From positions 1 through 41,408 of the forward strand of contig URSO01000012.1 of the NCBI GenBank assembly GCA_900550415.1: a DNA stretch of 41,408 bases, written 5' to 3'. The notes under the pieces are model-generated. The model made no database searches. It saw only the letters and a list, made by a program, of their open reading frames with translations, and was not told the origin of the DNA. The DNA comes from an uncultured Collinsella sp. (GTDB lineage: Bacteria; Actinomycetota; Coriobacteriia; Coriobacteriales; Coriobacteriaceae). Of the stretch, positions 31,564-40,625 are shown one piece after another (positions within the stretch are counted from its first letter, which is position 1; each line of letters opens with the position of its first letter). Position numbers and translations under genes: made by a program.

Positions 31564-33717
31564 ATGACCGAAGATATCCCCCTTGAAATCACTTCGAGCG
31601 ACATGGCCAATCTGCCCATATTCATCGCCGTCCTTATCGTGGCCACCGTCGTCGTGCGCGTGTATTTTTCAATCAAACACAATGAAAAGCCGCCCATTGC
31701 CCGCGTCTTTTGGTGCGCGACGCTCCTCATCCCGCTCGGCATGGTAGCTGCATGGATTACGAATCAATTGCTCGTAAATGAGGACAATTCCCTATGGGTC
31801 CTTTCTTATTCGGCGCTCGGTGCTGCCGCCGTCATACTTCTTGTCGAGCCCTTGGTTTCGGGACTTATCGACCAAACCGATCTTGCGACGGGAACGGTTG
31901 CCTGTATTTGCCGTGACATCCTTGTCATCGCCGCTGTTTCAGCGTTCTCGTTCGTTTCGCTCGAAATTGCCTGTAACGAAACGTTCTATCGCATTCCCGC
32001 CAACTCATTCGGGTTTTCCGTCGGGCTGCTCGCGACGGTTCTGCTCTCCCTTTATTTGCTGGGACAGCGTCATGGAGGCGTCATGGCCCTCGTGCCCGTC
32101 GCCTGTTGCATCCTTGGCATTGCCGAGCACTTCGTCATAACGTTTAAAGGCGAAGCCATCCTGCCAAGCGATATCTTGGCCCTCGGCACCGCAATGGAAG
32201 TGAGCGAGGGATACGAGTTTACCTTTACCGCCGGAATCGTAACCTCTCTCGCCCTGCTGGAGATTTCCCTGGGGCTTCTTTCGCTTATCCGACCGCGAAA
32301 GCTCCGTACGCCCACCCATGTCTTCCCCGCAATCGCCGCTAACCTCTGCGCTTTTCTGCTAGTGACCGTTGTGGGGCTCTCGGGCTTTTCCAGCATCGAC
32401 TTGGAGCAGGCGCTGGATTTTGGATTTGACCGTTGGCAGCCCATCACCACATATACGTCTCAGGGTTTTATCACTTCGTTCACCGAAATGGTCAACGAGT
32501 TGCCCATTGAGAAGCCCGAAGGCTATACGCCCGATGAGGCGCAGAGCATCGAGCAGGAGCTCGCCGCCGCCTACGACAGCACGTATGGCTCGAGCGAGCA
32601 GCGCGCGGCTGCCGTTGCCCAGTTCAATGAAATCAAGCCGACGATTGTTGCCGTCATGAACGAGAGTTTTAGCGACCTTTCGTGCTTTGAGCAGCTCCAG
32701 GCGGCCGGGTACACCGGCCCCGCATTCTACAACTCGCTTCCCGACACACTTGTTCGCGGCACCATGCTCGCTTCGGTCACCGGTGGCGGAACGGCAAACT
32801 CCGAATTCGAATTTTTGACCGGAGCGACAACGGCCTTTGTCGGATTAGGCAAGATCCCCTATCAGCTGTATCAGATGAATGGCGTCAACAGCCTGGCAAA
32901 GGACCTTAAAGAGCTTGGGTATACCGCTACCGCTATGCACCCGCAAAACCCCGTCAACTACCATCGAGATAAGATCTATCAGCAGCTGGGCTTTGGAGAC
33001 TTTCTTTCAATCGGCGATTTCGAAGGTGCGCCCTGTTACCATGCCGGCGTATGCGACTACGCCACCTACGACAAGATACTCGACCTGCTTAGAACCGACG
33101 AAGCCCCGCAGTTCATCTTTGACGTCACGATGCAAAATCACGGCGGCTACGACTATGGCACCGTTCCCGCCGAGGAGCTGACAAACTATTGGGTCGAGGG
33201 AGCCAGCGAGGGTGCCAATGGCGCGCTCAACACCTATCTTACCTGCATCAACGCATCCGACCGGGACCTCGAGTACTTTATCAACGAGCTCCGCAATATC
33301 GGCAGACCGGTTGTCCTTGTCTTTTTTGGCGACCATCAGCCGAGCGCCGCAACGACTCTCAACGACGAGCTGTACCCTCAGGAAGATACGGCAAGCCACG
33401 CTTTCCGTATCTATCAGTCGACATATTTTGTCTGGGCTAACTATGAAATCGCCGGCAATACCGAGCTCAACGTCTACGACACCCTCGGGGCAAACGAGGT
33501 TGCAGCCATTACCCTTAATAAGATCGGCGCCCCGCTCACCGACTATCAAAAGGCTCTGCTTGCAACAAGGTCAGATGTGCCCACCATCAATGTCGCCGGC
33601 TATCTCGGTGCCGACGGGCTGCGCTACGACTTGGAATCTGAAGACAGCCCATACACCTCGACGATCGACAAGCTGCAGTGCATGCAATACCTCGAGTTCG
33701 CCAGCAAAGTTCAGTAA
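31564..33717 (+). CDS. LTA synthase-like phosphoglycerol transferase (sulfatase family)
   Basis: 717 aa from the ATG at 31564, preceded by GAGG. N-terminal half has about six or seven hydrophobic segments up to residue 275; the rest is an extracytoplasmic sulfatase-type domain. Metal and catalytic landmarks match LtaS: Glu367 (VMNESFSD), Thr410 nucleophile (GGGTANSEFEFLTG), NHGGY at 525-529 and FGDHQP with D590/H591. This family transfers glycerol phosphate from phosphatidylglycerol to a membrane glycolipid or glycan. Which polymer it makes is unknown. It is the first of four plus-strand genes set between uvrA and uvrB. Confidence 0.88.
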   Translation: MTEDIPLEITSSDMANLPIFIAVLIVATVVVRVYFSIKHNEKPPIARVFWCATLLIPLGMVAAWITNQLLVNEDNSLWVLSYSALGAAAVILLVEPLVSGLIDQTDLATGTVACICRDILVIAAVSAFSFVSLEIACNETFYRIPANSFGFSVGLLATVLLSLYLLGQRHGGVMALVPVACCILGIAEHFVITFKGEAILPSDILALGTAMEVSEGYEFTFTAGIVTSLALLEISLGLLSLIRPRKLRTPTHVFPAIAANLCAFLLVTVVGLSGFSSIDLEQALDFGFDRWQPITTYTSQGFITSFTEMVNELPIEKPEGYTPDEAQSIEQELAAAYDSTYGSSEQRAAAVAQFNEIKPTIVAVMNESFSDLSCFEQLQAAGYTGPAFYNSLPDTLVRGTMLASVTGGGTANSEFEFLTGATTAFVGLGKIPYQLYQMNGVNSLAKDLKELGYTATAMHPQNPVNYHRDKIYQQLGFGDFLSIGDFEGAPCYHAGVCDYATYDKILDLLRTDEAPQFIFDVTMQNHGGYDYGTVPAEELTNYWVEGASEGANGALNTYLTCINASDRDLEYFINELRNIGRPVVLVFFGDHQPSAATTLNDELYPQEDTASHAFRIYQSTYFVWANYEIAGNTELNVYDTLGANEVAAITLNKIGAPLTDYQKALLATRSDVPTINVAGYLGADGLRYDLESEDSPYTSTIDKLQCMQYLEFASKVQ

Positions 33718-33777
33718 GCCCGCCCATTCGCTTGGGCCCATCGTATTGCAAGCACGCTCGGCCCAAATGCATCGCAA

Positions 33778-33807
33778 ATGACTCCCGCTCGCAAACGAGG
33801 GTACAAT
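33778..33807 (+). promoter_or_regulatory. Candidate mrp promoter
   Basis: ATGACT (33778-33783), 18-base spacer, TACAAT (33802-33807), about 50 bases before the mrp ATG. Confidence 0.55.
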
Positions 33808-33862
33808 GACGCTTGTGTCACATCGCGGGGCCCCGTCCCCAACATATACAAAGGAGTCATAC

Positions 33863-34693
33863 ATGGGTTGCGAACACGCACAGGCCGCCGGCGGACAAAC
33901 GTCGCCGTCGCAATTTGAGGAGAACACGCTGTCCGAGGTCAAGCGCGTCATCGCCGTGCTTTCCGGCAAGGGCGGTGTCGGCAAGTCGTTTGTCACCGGT
34001 GCCATCGCCACCGAGCTCGCCCGCCACGGTCACAAGGTCGGCGTTCTCGATGCTGACATTACCGGTCCCTCCATCCCCAAGATGTTCGGTATGAGCGGAC
34101 GCCACGTCCATGCCCTTGGCAACCTTATGCTGCCCGAAATCTCCGAGCACGGCGTCAAGGTCATGAGCTCCAACCTGCTGCTCCAAAACGAGACCGACCC
34201 CGTCCTTTGGCGCGGTCCGGTCATCGCAGGCGCCATTAGGCAGTTCTGGAGCGAGACCTCGTGGGGCCCCATCGACTACCTGCTGGTCGACATGCCTCCG
34301 GGAACAGGCGACGTCGCGCTCACCGTCTTCCAGTCGCTGCCCGTCGACGGCATCGTCGTCGTCACGAGCCCGCAGGATCTGGTCTCGATGATCGTCGCCA
34401 AAGCGGTCAACATGGCCGAGAAGATGAACGTCCCCATTCTGGGCATTGTCGAGAACATGAGCTATATTGAGTGCCCCGACTGCGGCAAGAAGATTGAGGT
34501 CTTTGGCAAGAGCAAGCTCCCCGAGGTCGCAGATCGCTATAACCTCGACATCTTGGGCCAGCTTCCCATTAATCCGGCACTCGCCGAGGCCTGCGATAAG
34601 GGCGAGGTCGAGACCGCGCTGCCCGATGGCATGTTGCCCAAGGCAGTCTCTGCCGTCGAGGCAATTACCCCGCACGAGACCGACGAGGCCTAA
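33863..34693 (+). CDS. mrp: Mrp/ApbC-type iron-sulfur cluster carrier ATPase
   Basis: P-loop ATPase that carries and delivers Fe-S clusters. 276 aa from the ATG at 33863 with RBS AAAGGAG. Deviant Walker A GKGGVGKS at 35-42, DADITGPSIPKMFG, DMPPGTGD, and the cluster-binding CPDC pair (C204, C207). Of the Mrp subgroup without the N-terminal MIP18 domain. The next gene starts directly after its stop (TAAGTG), so the two are coupled. Confidence 0.92.
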   Translation: MGCEHAQAAGGQTSPSQFEENTLSEVKRVIAVLSGKGGVGKSFVTGAIATELARHGHKVGVLDADITGPSIPKMFGMSGRHVHALGNLMLPEISEHGVKVMSSNLLLQNETDPVLWRGPVIAGAIRQFWSETSWGPIDYLLVDMPPGTGDVALTVFQSLPVDGIVVVTSPQDLVSMIVAKAVNMAEKMNVPILGIVENMSYIECPDCGKKIEVFGKSKLPEVADRYNLDILGQLPINPALAEACDKGEVETALPDGMLPKAVSAVEAITPHETDEA

Positions 34694-35965
34694 GTGAACG
34701 CGAGCGCCTTCTATGACGTCCTGGTAATCGGCGGCGGGGCTTCAGGCCTCGCCGCTGCCATTACGGCTGCACGCGCTGGCAAAAGCGTCTGCATCGTTGA
34801 GCGCGATGTCGCCTGCGGCCTTAAGCTCCTTGCGACCGGTAACGGCCGCTGCAACCTCTCCAACGAATCGATTGATCCTCAGCGGTATAACCACCCCGCA
34901 TTCGTTGAATCCGTCATGGGCCCCCAGCCCGAACAAGAGCTTATGGGTTTCTTCTCCTCGCTGGGCATCATGACAACCTCCGAGGAAGGCCGACTGTACC
35001 CGCGCTCCCTTCGCGCCGAATCGGTTCGCGACGCGCTTCTCAACGTTTGCGACCGCCTAGGTATCACCTTAATCTGCGGAGCCAACATTGCCTCGGCGCA
35101 CGAAGCTTCCGAAGGCTGGGTACTCCAAATAGACCGTCCAGCGCGGGCGCTCAAGGCAAAAAGGCACGACGACCGAAAATCGGAGCTCCGCTCGCTTCGG
35201 AAAGCGCTCGTCGATGTCCCTCGCAAGAACGAGACCCTGCAGGCACATGCCGTAATTATCGCCACGGGCGGCAGCCCCACCGGTATCGCCGATACGTTTC
35301 GCCTCCCCCTCACTTCGCTGCGCCCCATCCTCTGCCCCGTTTCGGCAACGGTCGTTGGCGGTCGGGCAGCACTCAAGACGTTGGATGGCCTGCGCGTCCG
35401 CGCCCGCTTGACGCTCGCCCGTAACCATAGTGAGATCTGGCACGAAGACGGTGAAGTGCTGTTTCGAACCTTCGGCATCTCGGGCGTCGCTGTCTTCAAC
35501 CTCTCCCGTCGTATCCAGCGCGGCGATACGATCCTGCTCGACGTTTTCCCCGACCTCTCCAAAGACGAATTGCTCGATACGCTCAACCGGCGCGTTGAGC
35601 TGCTCGATAGCTTTTCGCCCCGCAATCCCCGTTGGCTCGACGGCATGCTCGCCCCGCAACTCTCCCGCGTCGTCTGCACAGCGTTCGAGCAGTGCCATCC
35701 AGGCTCCAATGATGTCATCCACCTGGTCTCGATCCTCAAACACTTTAAGTTGCTCGTCGAGGGAACAGCCGAGGAGCGCTCTGCGCAGGTCACGCGTGGT
35801 GGCGTATCTGTCGAGAGCATCTCAACACCCAGTCTACGCGCGCGCAGCGTTGTCGACGCCCCGCTTTACGTCTGCGGAGAAGCGCTCGACATCGACGCCG
35901 ATTGTGGAGGCTTTAACCTTGCGTGGGCCTGGCTCTCGGGCATTCGCGCTGCAAGCAGCCTGTAG
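34694..35965 (+). CDS. BaiN/HI0933-family FAD-dependent oxidoreductase
   Basis: 423 aa flavoprotein starting at a GTG that abuts the mrp stop. FAD-binding GGGASG at residues 13-18, GLKLLATGNGRCNLSN (family signature), and C-terminal VCGEALDIDADCGGFNLAWAW with the second FAD loop. The family (HI0933, YhiN, BaiN, RdsA) includes a reductase proposed in bile-acid 7-dehydroxylation, but most members have no known substrate. Coupling to mrp may point to redox or Fe-S metabolism. Function is not assigned beyond the family. Confidence 0.85.
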   Translation: MNASAFYDVLVIGGGASGLAAAITAARAGKSVCIVERDVACGLKLLATGNGRCNLSNESIDPQRYNHPAFVESVMGPQPEQELMGFFSSLGIMTTSEEGRLYPRSLRAESVRDALLNVCDRLGITLICGANIASAHEASEGWVLQIDRPARALKAKRHDDRKSELRSLRKALVDVPRKNETLQAHAVIIATGGSPTGIADTFRLPLTSLRPILCPVSATVVGGRAALKTLDGLRVRARLTLARNHSEIWHEDGEVLFRTFGISGVAVFNLSRRIQRGDTILLDVFPDLSKDELLDTLNRRVELLDSFSPRNPRWLDGMLAPQLSRVVCTAFEQCHPGSNDVIHLVSILKHFKLLVEGTAEERSAQVTRGGVSVESISTPSLRARSVVDAPLYVCGEALDIDADCGGFNLAWAWLSGIRAASSL

Positions 35966-35975
35966 CCACGCAGTC

Positions 35976-36027
35976 TATAATCAAAAACGCATTCGGGCCG
36001 TCTGGGATACCGGACGGCCTCTTTCTT
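35976..36027 (+). terminator. Terminator hairpin after the BaiN-like gene, preceded by a TATAAT box
   Basis: GGCCGTC (35996)/GACGGCC (36013-36019) stem followed by UCUUUCUU. A perfect TATAAT lies at 35976-35981, just before the hairpin, without a clear -35. Only about seven bases separate the U-rich tract from the next gene's RBS (AAGGAG). Confidence 0.65.
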
Positions 36028-36045
36028 GCCTCTAAGGAGACCTCG

Positions 36046-37686
36046 ATGATCGAAATCACCCAAGTCAACGCGTCGCTCGATGAAGCCGGCGATGAAAATG
36101 CCTGCCTCATTGTTGGCAAGCAAGTCGCCAAGCGCGTCCTACGTTGCAAGGACTCCGAGATCAAGTCCATCGAGCTCCACCGCAAGTCAATCGACGCTCG
36201 CAAAAAACGAGACGTCCATTTTATCCTGAGCTTTCGTGTTGAGCTGACTAGTCCCCACCTCGAGCGAGAAGCGGTCGGCAACGTTGCCGAGCGCGACCGC
36301 TCGCGCGTACGCGCGATAGAAGACGATGGGCCTTCATTCCCCTCCCCCGTTTCCGGCGCACCCAAAGAACGCCCCGTCGTTGTCGGCGCCGGATGTGCCG
36401 GCCTTTTCGCTGCGCTTACGCTCGCCGAAGCAGGTCTTAAGCCCTTGCTCATCGAGCGCGGCGACCCGGCATTTCGCCGCTCGCAGGCGATCGACCTCTT
36501 TCTAAAGGAGCGCATCCTCGACCCCGAGAGCAATATCCAGTTTGGCCTGGGCGGCGCGGGAACCTTCTCGGACGGCAAGCTCAATACGGGAACCAAAAAT
36601 CCCGCCCATCGCCTTATCCTCGGAACCTTCGTCGAGGCGGGTGCACCCCGCGATATTCTGTGGGATGCCAAGCCGCACATTGGCTCCGACATCCTTCCCA
36701 AGGTTGTCACCGCTATATCCCAGCGCATCGAGCAGCTCGGAGGTGTCGTCCGTTATCGAACGAGGCTCGTCGACATTCGCATCGACGTGTCTGGCGCCAT
36801 CACCGGTATTGATGTCCAATCGTCCCAAGACGCCGCTTGCGAGCCAATCGAGACAAAGCACCTCATCCTCGCCTGCGGGCATTCTGCTCGCGATATTTTT
36901 GAGCTCCTTAAGGACCACAACGTGACCCTCGCACAAAAGACCTTTGCCATGGGCGTTCGCATCGAGCATCCGCAGCGCGACATCGACCGAGCCCAATATG
37001 GAGCCTCGGCGGGACATCCAGCGCTCGGGGCGGCCCCTTACAAACTTGTTGCCCATCTTCCCAACGGCCGCAGCGTGTTCTCGTTTTGCATGTGCCCCGG
37101 CGGACAGGTTGTTGCCGCCTCTTCGGAACCGTGCCATCTGTGCGTCAACGGGGCCAGTCTCAATGCCCGCGACGGACGCAACGCAAATGCCGCTCTGCTC
37201 GTTAACGTCACGCCTGAGGACCTTCCCAACGATGACCCGCTCGCCGGCATCGAGCTCCAGCGTGCCTGCGAGGCGGCTGCCTATCGCCTGGGCGGATCCA
37301 ACTGGAACGCACCGGCACAGCTCGTCGGAGATTTCCTCGCAGGACGCGCCAGCACGGCACCCGGAAAGGTAAAACCAACCTATCCACTTGGCGTGACCTG
37401 GACGGCGATCGACGATGCCCTCCCGCAGCATATCGTCGAGTCGCTCCGCCTGGGACTTCCCCTACTCGGAAAAAAGCTACGAGGCTACGACCGCCCCGAT
37501 GCCGTTCTTACCGGTGTGGAGACTCGTTCGAGCTCACCGGTTACCGTCACCCGAGACCGAGCGTGCCATGCCGTGTCGACCCCGGGCCTCTACCCTTGTG
37601 GTGAAGGAGCTGGATATGCCGGCGGCATCATGAGCGCGGCCACCGACGGCATCCGTTGTGCCGAAGCCCTGATCGCTGACCTCTAG
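36046..37686 (+). CDS. COG2509-type FAD-dependent dehydrogenase
   Basis: 546 aa from the ATG at 36046 with RBS AAGGAG. An N-terminal domain of about 105 residues with KSIDARKKRDVHFILSFRVE is typical of this family. It precedes the FAD fold GAGCAG (114-119), NIQFGLGGAGTFSDGKLNT, and the C-terminal PCGEGAGYAGGIMSAATDG loop. CMCPGG in the middle (two cysteines near a possible active site) is conserved in the family. Its substrate is not known in any organism. It is not closely related to the BaiN-like neighbour. Confidence 0.87.
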   Translation: MIEITQVNASLDEAGDENACLIVGKQVAKRVLRCKDSEIKSIELHRKSIDARKKRDVHFILSFRVELTSPHLEREAVGNVAERDRSRVRAIEDDGPSFPSPVSGAPKERPVVVGAGCAGLFAALTLAEAGLKPLLIERGDPAFRRSQAIDLFLKERILDPESNIQFGLGGAGTFSDGKLNTGTKNPAHRLILGTFVEAGAPRDILWDAKPHIGSDILPKVVTAISQRIEQLGGVVRYRTRLVDIRIDVSGAITGIDVQSSQDAACEPIETKHLILACGHSARDIFELLKDHNVTLAQKTFAMGVRIEHPQRDIDRAQYGASAGHPALGAAPYKLVAHLPNGRSVFSFCMCPGGQVVAASSEPCHLCVNGASLNARDGRNANAALLVNVTPEDLPNDDPLAGIELQRACEAAAYRLGGSNWNAPAQLVGDFLAGRASTAPGKVKPTYPLGVTWTAIDDALPQHIVESLRLGLPLLGKKLRGYDRPDAVLTGVETRSSSPVTVTRDRACHAVSTPGLYPCGEGAGYAGGIMSAATDGIRCAEALIADL

Positions 37687-37713
37687 CGCACGAATTCCAG
37701 CGCGCAAAGGATA

Positions 37714-37746
37714 CAGGCCCCGAGCTCCACAGGGAACTCGGGGCCT
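37714..37746. terminator. Hairpin between convergent genes
   Basis: Eleven-base perfect stem CAGGCCCCGAG/CTCGGGGCCTG in the 65-base gap between two convergent stops. The plus side is followed by UUCGCUAUUUCUU. It probably serves both directions. Confidence 0.75.
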
Positions 37747-37751
37747 GTTCG

Positions 37752-39992
37752 CTATTTCTTAAACCGTGCACCCTGGCGTTTTCTGCCCGATGCGAACGTG
37801 GAACCCTTGCGGGCCTGCGAACGTAAGCGCTCGATCGTCTCGTCCTCAGACGCACCCTCGAGCATCGCCCGAATCTGAACGACGGCATCGCGCAGGCGCG
37901 CCGCCTCCTCAAAGTCCATGGCGGCGGAGGCGTTACGCATGTCTTCCTCCATGGTCTCGACGATCCGCACGAGCTCGTCGTGCGGTAGCCCTTCCAGCTG
38001 CTCGGCAGGCGTCTGCTCGGGTGCCGACGTCTCCGGCGCGGCGCCCTCGCCGTTTTCGTCGGGTGTATAGAACGCACCGTGACCCAGTGAATCGCCTCTC
38101 GAGCGTCCCTTCGAGCCCACAGTCTTTTCGGCCTCGGCAATAAAGCTCGAAATGTCGTTAATGGCCTTGCGGACCGTCTTGGGCACAATGCCATGCTCTT
38201 CGTTATATGCCATCTGAATCTCGCGACGGCGCTGCGTCTCCTCGATGGCTTCTTTCATCGAATCGGTCACAACGTCGGCATACATGATGACCTCGCCGTC
38301 GGCGTTACGGGCCGCGCGGCCAATCGTCTGAATCAACGAACGGCGGTTGCGCAAGAAGCCTTCCTTGTCAGCGTCGAGAATTGCCACCAGCGAGACCTCG
38401 GGAAGGTCTAGACCCTCGCGGAGCAGGTTGATGCCAACGAGAACATCAATCTTTCCCTCGCGCAGCGTTCGCAGGATCTCGACACGGTCCATCGTCGCTG
38501 TATCGGAGTGCATGTAGTTGACCTTAATGCCGGCATCAAGCAGGTGGTCGGTCAGGTCCTCGGCCATGCGCTTGGTGAGCGTGGTCACCAGCACGCGCTC
38601 TTTGCGGGCAACGCGCTCGCGAATCTCGTCCTCAAGATCGTCAATCTGCCCACGAACCGGACGCACATCGATCTTGGGGTCGAGCAGACCGGTCGGACGA
38701 ATAATCTGCTCAACGTCGTTCTGGCTCACCCGCAGCTCATAGTCACCCGGCGTGGCCGAAACATAGATAAACTGGGGGATCCTTGCCTCAAACTCATCGA
38801 AACGAAGCGGGCGGTTATCGAGCGCCGAGGGCAGGCGAAAACCATGCTCCACCAGCGTCACCTTACGCGAGCGGTCACCTTCGTGCATGCCGCGAATCTG
38901 CGGCACCGTCACATGGCTCTCATCGATGATGCAGAGCATGTCCTTAGGAAAGTAATCGATCAGGGTAAACGGCGGCTCACCCGGCTTGCGACCGTCCAGA
39001 TGACGTGAGTAGTTCTCGATGCCGTTGCAAAAGCCCATCGTCTCGAGCATCTCAAGATCATAATCGGTGCGCTGCTGCAGACGCTGCGCCTCGAGCAACT
39101 TGTCGGTCGCCTTGAGCTCCGCCACGCGCTTCTCGCACTCTTCGCTGATCGATTTCAGAGCCGCCTTGACCTTCGGCTTCTCGGTCACATAGTGCGAGGC
39201 CGGCCACACAGGAATTGCTTCGTACTCACGCAGCATTTCGCCGGTGACCTCATCGATCTCGGCAATCAGTTCGACCTCGTCACCAAAGAACTCAAACCGC
39301 AACGGATGCTCGGCATAAGGCGGATACACGTCGACAACATCGCCGCGCACGCGGAACGTGCCGCGTGCAAGGTCATAGTCATTGCGATCATATTGAATGT
39401 CGATAAGTGCATGGATAAAGTCATCGCGCTCGAGCGGCACCTTCTTGTCGACGTTCGGGGCTAGGCCCGCATAGTCCTCAGGAGAGCCAATGCCATAGAT
39501 ACACGAGACCGATGCGACGACGATCACATCTCGTCGAGAGAGCAGCGATGCGGTCGCCTGATGTCGCAGCATCTCGACCTCTTCGTTAATCGAGGAGTCT
39601 TTCTCGATATATGTATCGCTTTGCGGCACATACGCCTCGGGCTGATAGTAGTCATAGTACGAGACGAAGTAGACCACAGCGTTGTTGGGAAAGAACTCTT
39701 TGAGCTCGCTCGCAAGCTGAGCGGCGAGCGTTTTATTCGGAGCCATGACCAGCGTCGGCTTTCCCAGGGCCTCAATAGTCTTTGCCATCGTGAAGGTCTT
39801 GCCCGAACCAGTCACGCCCAGCAAAACCTGATAGCGGTCTCCGTCCCTCACACCCTGCACAAGCAACTCAATGGCTTTAGGCTGAGAGCCTGCAGGGTCA
39901 TAGGGAGACACGACCTTAAACGGCACGTCAGAGCCTTCAACGCCAAAGCGCTTAAGTTCACCACCAACGCGTTCTACTTCAAATTCCGCCAT
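37752..39992 (-). CDS. uvrB: Excinuclease ABC subunit B
   Basis: Helicase-like damage-verification subunit of nucleotide excision repair. 746 aa. Walker A GVTGSGKT at 59-66, beta-hairpin YYDYYQPEAYVP at 112-123, helicase motifs IIDESH and IGRAARN, and a C-terminal UVR motif (DFEEAARLRDAVVQIRAML) that binds UvrC. A longer acidic linker (about 625-665) precedes the UVR motif. RBS AGGAG precedes the ATG. A TATACT box at 40018-40023 (minus) may be its -10. No SOS box was found in its leader. Confidence 0.96.
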   Translation of the reverse strand: MAEFEVERVGGELKRFGVEGSDVPFKVVSPYDPAGSQPKAIELLVQGVRDGDRYQVLLGVTGSGKTFTMAKTIEALGKPTLVMAPNKTLAAQLASELKEFFPNNAVVYFVSYYDYYQPEAYVPQSDTYIEKDSSINEEVEMLRHQATASLLSRRDVIVVASVSCIYGIGSPEDYAGLAPNVDKKVPLERDDFIHALIDIQYDRNDYDLARGTFRVRGDVVDVYPPYAEHPLRFEFFGDEVELIAEIDEVTGEMLREYEAIPVWPASHYVTEKPKVKAALKSISEECEKRVAELKATDKLLEAQRLQQRTDYDLEMLETMGFCNGIENYSRHLDGRKPGEPPFTLIDYFPKDMLCIIDESHVTVPQIRGMHEGDRSRKVTLVEHGFRLPSALDNRPLRFDEFEARIPQFIYVSATPGDYELRVSQNDVEQIIRPTGLLDPKIDVRPVRGQIDDLEDEIRERVARKERVLVTTLTKRMAEDLTDHLLDAGIKVNYMHSDTATMDRVEILRTLREGKIDVLVGINLLREGLDLPEVSLVAILDADKEGFLRNRRSLIQTIGRAARNADGEVIMYADVVTDSMKEAIEETQRRREIQMAYNEEHGIVPKTVRKAINDISSFIAEAEKTVGSKGRSRGDSLGHGAFYTPDENGEGAAPETSAPEQTPAEQLEGLPHDELVRIVETMEEDMRNASAAMDFEEAARLRDAVVQIRAMLEGASEDETIERLRSQARKGSTFASGRKRQGARFKK

Positions 39993-40043
39993 GGATACTC
40001 CTAACTCATATATCTGCAGTATACGCAGGCGGCAGGCATAGTC

Positions 40044-40625
40044 CTATACGAACCGATCGGGATAGAGGGTCTTGTAGCGAACCCAGGCATTATTGACACG
40101 AATCAGATACGCCTGCGTCTCGGGAAAGGTAATTGCATTATGAAGCGACGTACTCTGCTGCGCCCATCCGTCGACATTGCCCATGCCGGCGTTATAGGCG
40201 GCAATGGCACTGTCAGTCGACCCGTTAAAATACGCTAGAAGATACGAAAGATACGCACAGCCAAACTCGATATTCGCTGCCGGATCGTTAAGGTTGTCGA
40301 CCGAAAACTCGCCACCGTCGACAAGGCCCTTGGCGATCATATCCTGGGCAGTCTCGGGCATCAGCTGCATCAATCCCTGAGCACCTTGATTCGACTCGGC
40401 CTCGGGATCCCAATTCGATTCAGACTTAATGACAGCGCACACCAAATACGGATCCAAATTATGCGAAATGCTGGATTGCTTTACATACGCCTCGTAGTCA
40501 ATCGGATACAGCGGTTTAAAGAAAGCAGCAGGAGCATACGAGTAAACGAATGAGATAAGGCCAAAGACAAAAACGGCAGCCAGCGGTATAAGGCGATACC
40601 AAGTAAGGAAACGTGTCTTAGGCAT
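40044..40625 (-). CDS. Membrane-anchored lytic transglycosylase (SLT domain)
   Basis: Cleaves the glycan strand of peptidoglycan. 193 aa from the ATG at 40623-40625: N-terminal helix RLIPLAAVFVFGLISFVYSY, then an SLT domain with catalytic Glu69 (VIKSESNWDP), GLMQLMPETA, and AAYNAGMGNV. The start overlaps the coaE stop by eight bases (ATGCCTAA). A longer reading would run through coaE and was rejected. Position between coaE and uvrB is outside the usual actinobacterial core set. Confidence 0.9.
   Translation of the reverse strand: MPKTRFLTWYRLIPLAAVFVFGLISFVYSYAPAAFFKPLYPIDYEAYVKQSSISHNLDPYLVCAVIKSESNWDPEAESNQGAQGLMQLMPETAQDMIAKGLVDGGEFSVDNLNDPAANIEFGCAYLSYLLAYFNGSTDSAIAAYNAGMGNVDGWAQQSTSLHNAITFPETQAYLIRVNNAWVRYKTLYPDRFV

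Noticed and set aside
33732..33766. TTGGGCC/GGCCCAA inverted repeat after the LTA-synthase-like gene as terminator
   Set aside because: Seven-base stem, 21-base loop and no U-tract; too weak to call.
39993..40043. SOS box before uvrB
   Set aside because: No CGAAC-N4-GTTCG-like sequence in the leader; the nearby CGAACCGATCGG is within the transglycosylase gene and lacks the second half-site.
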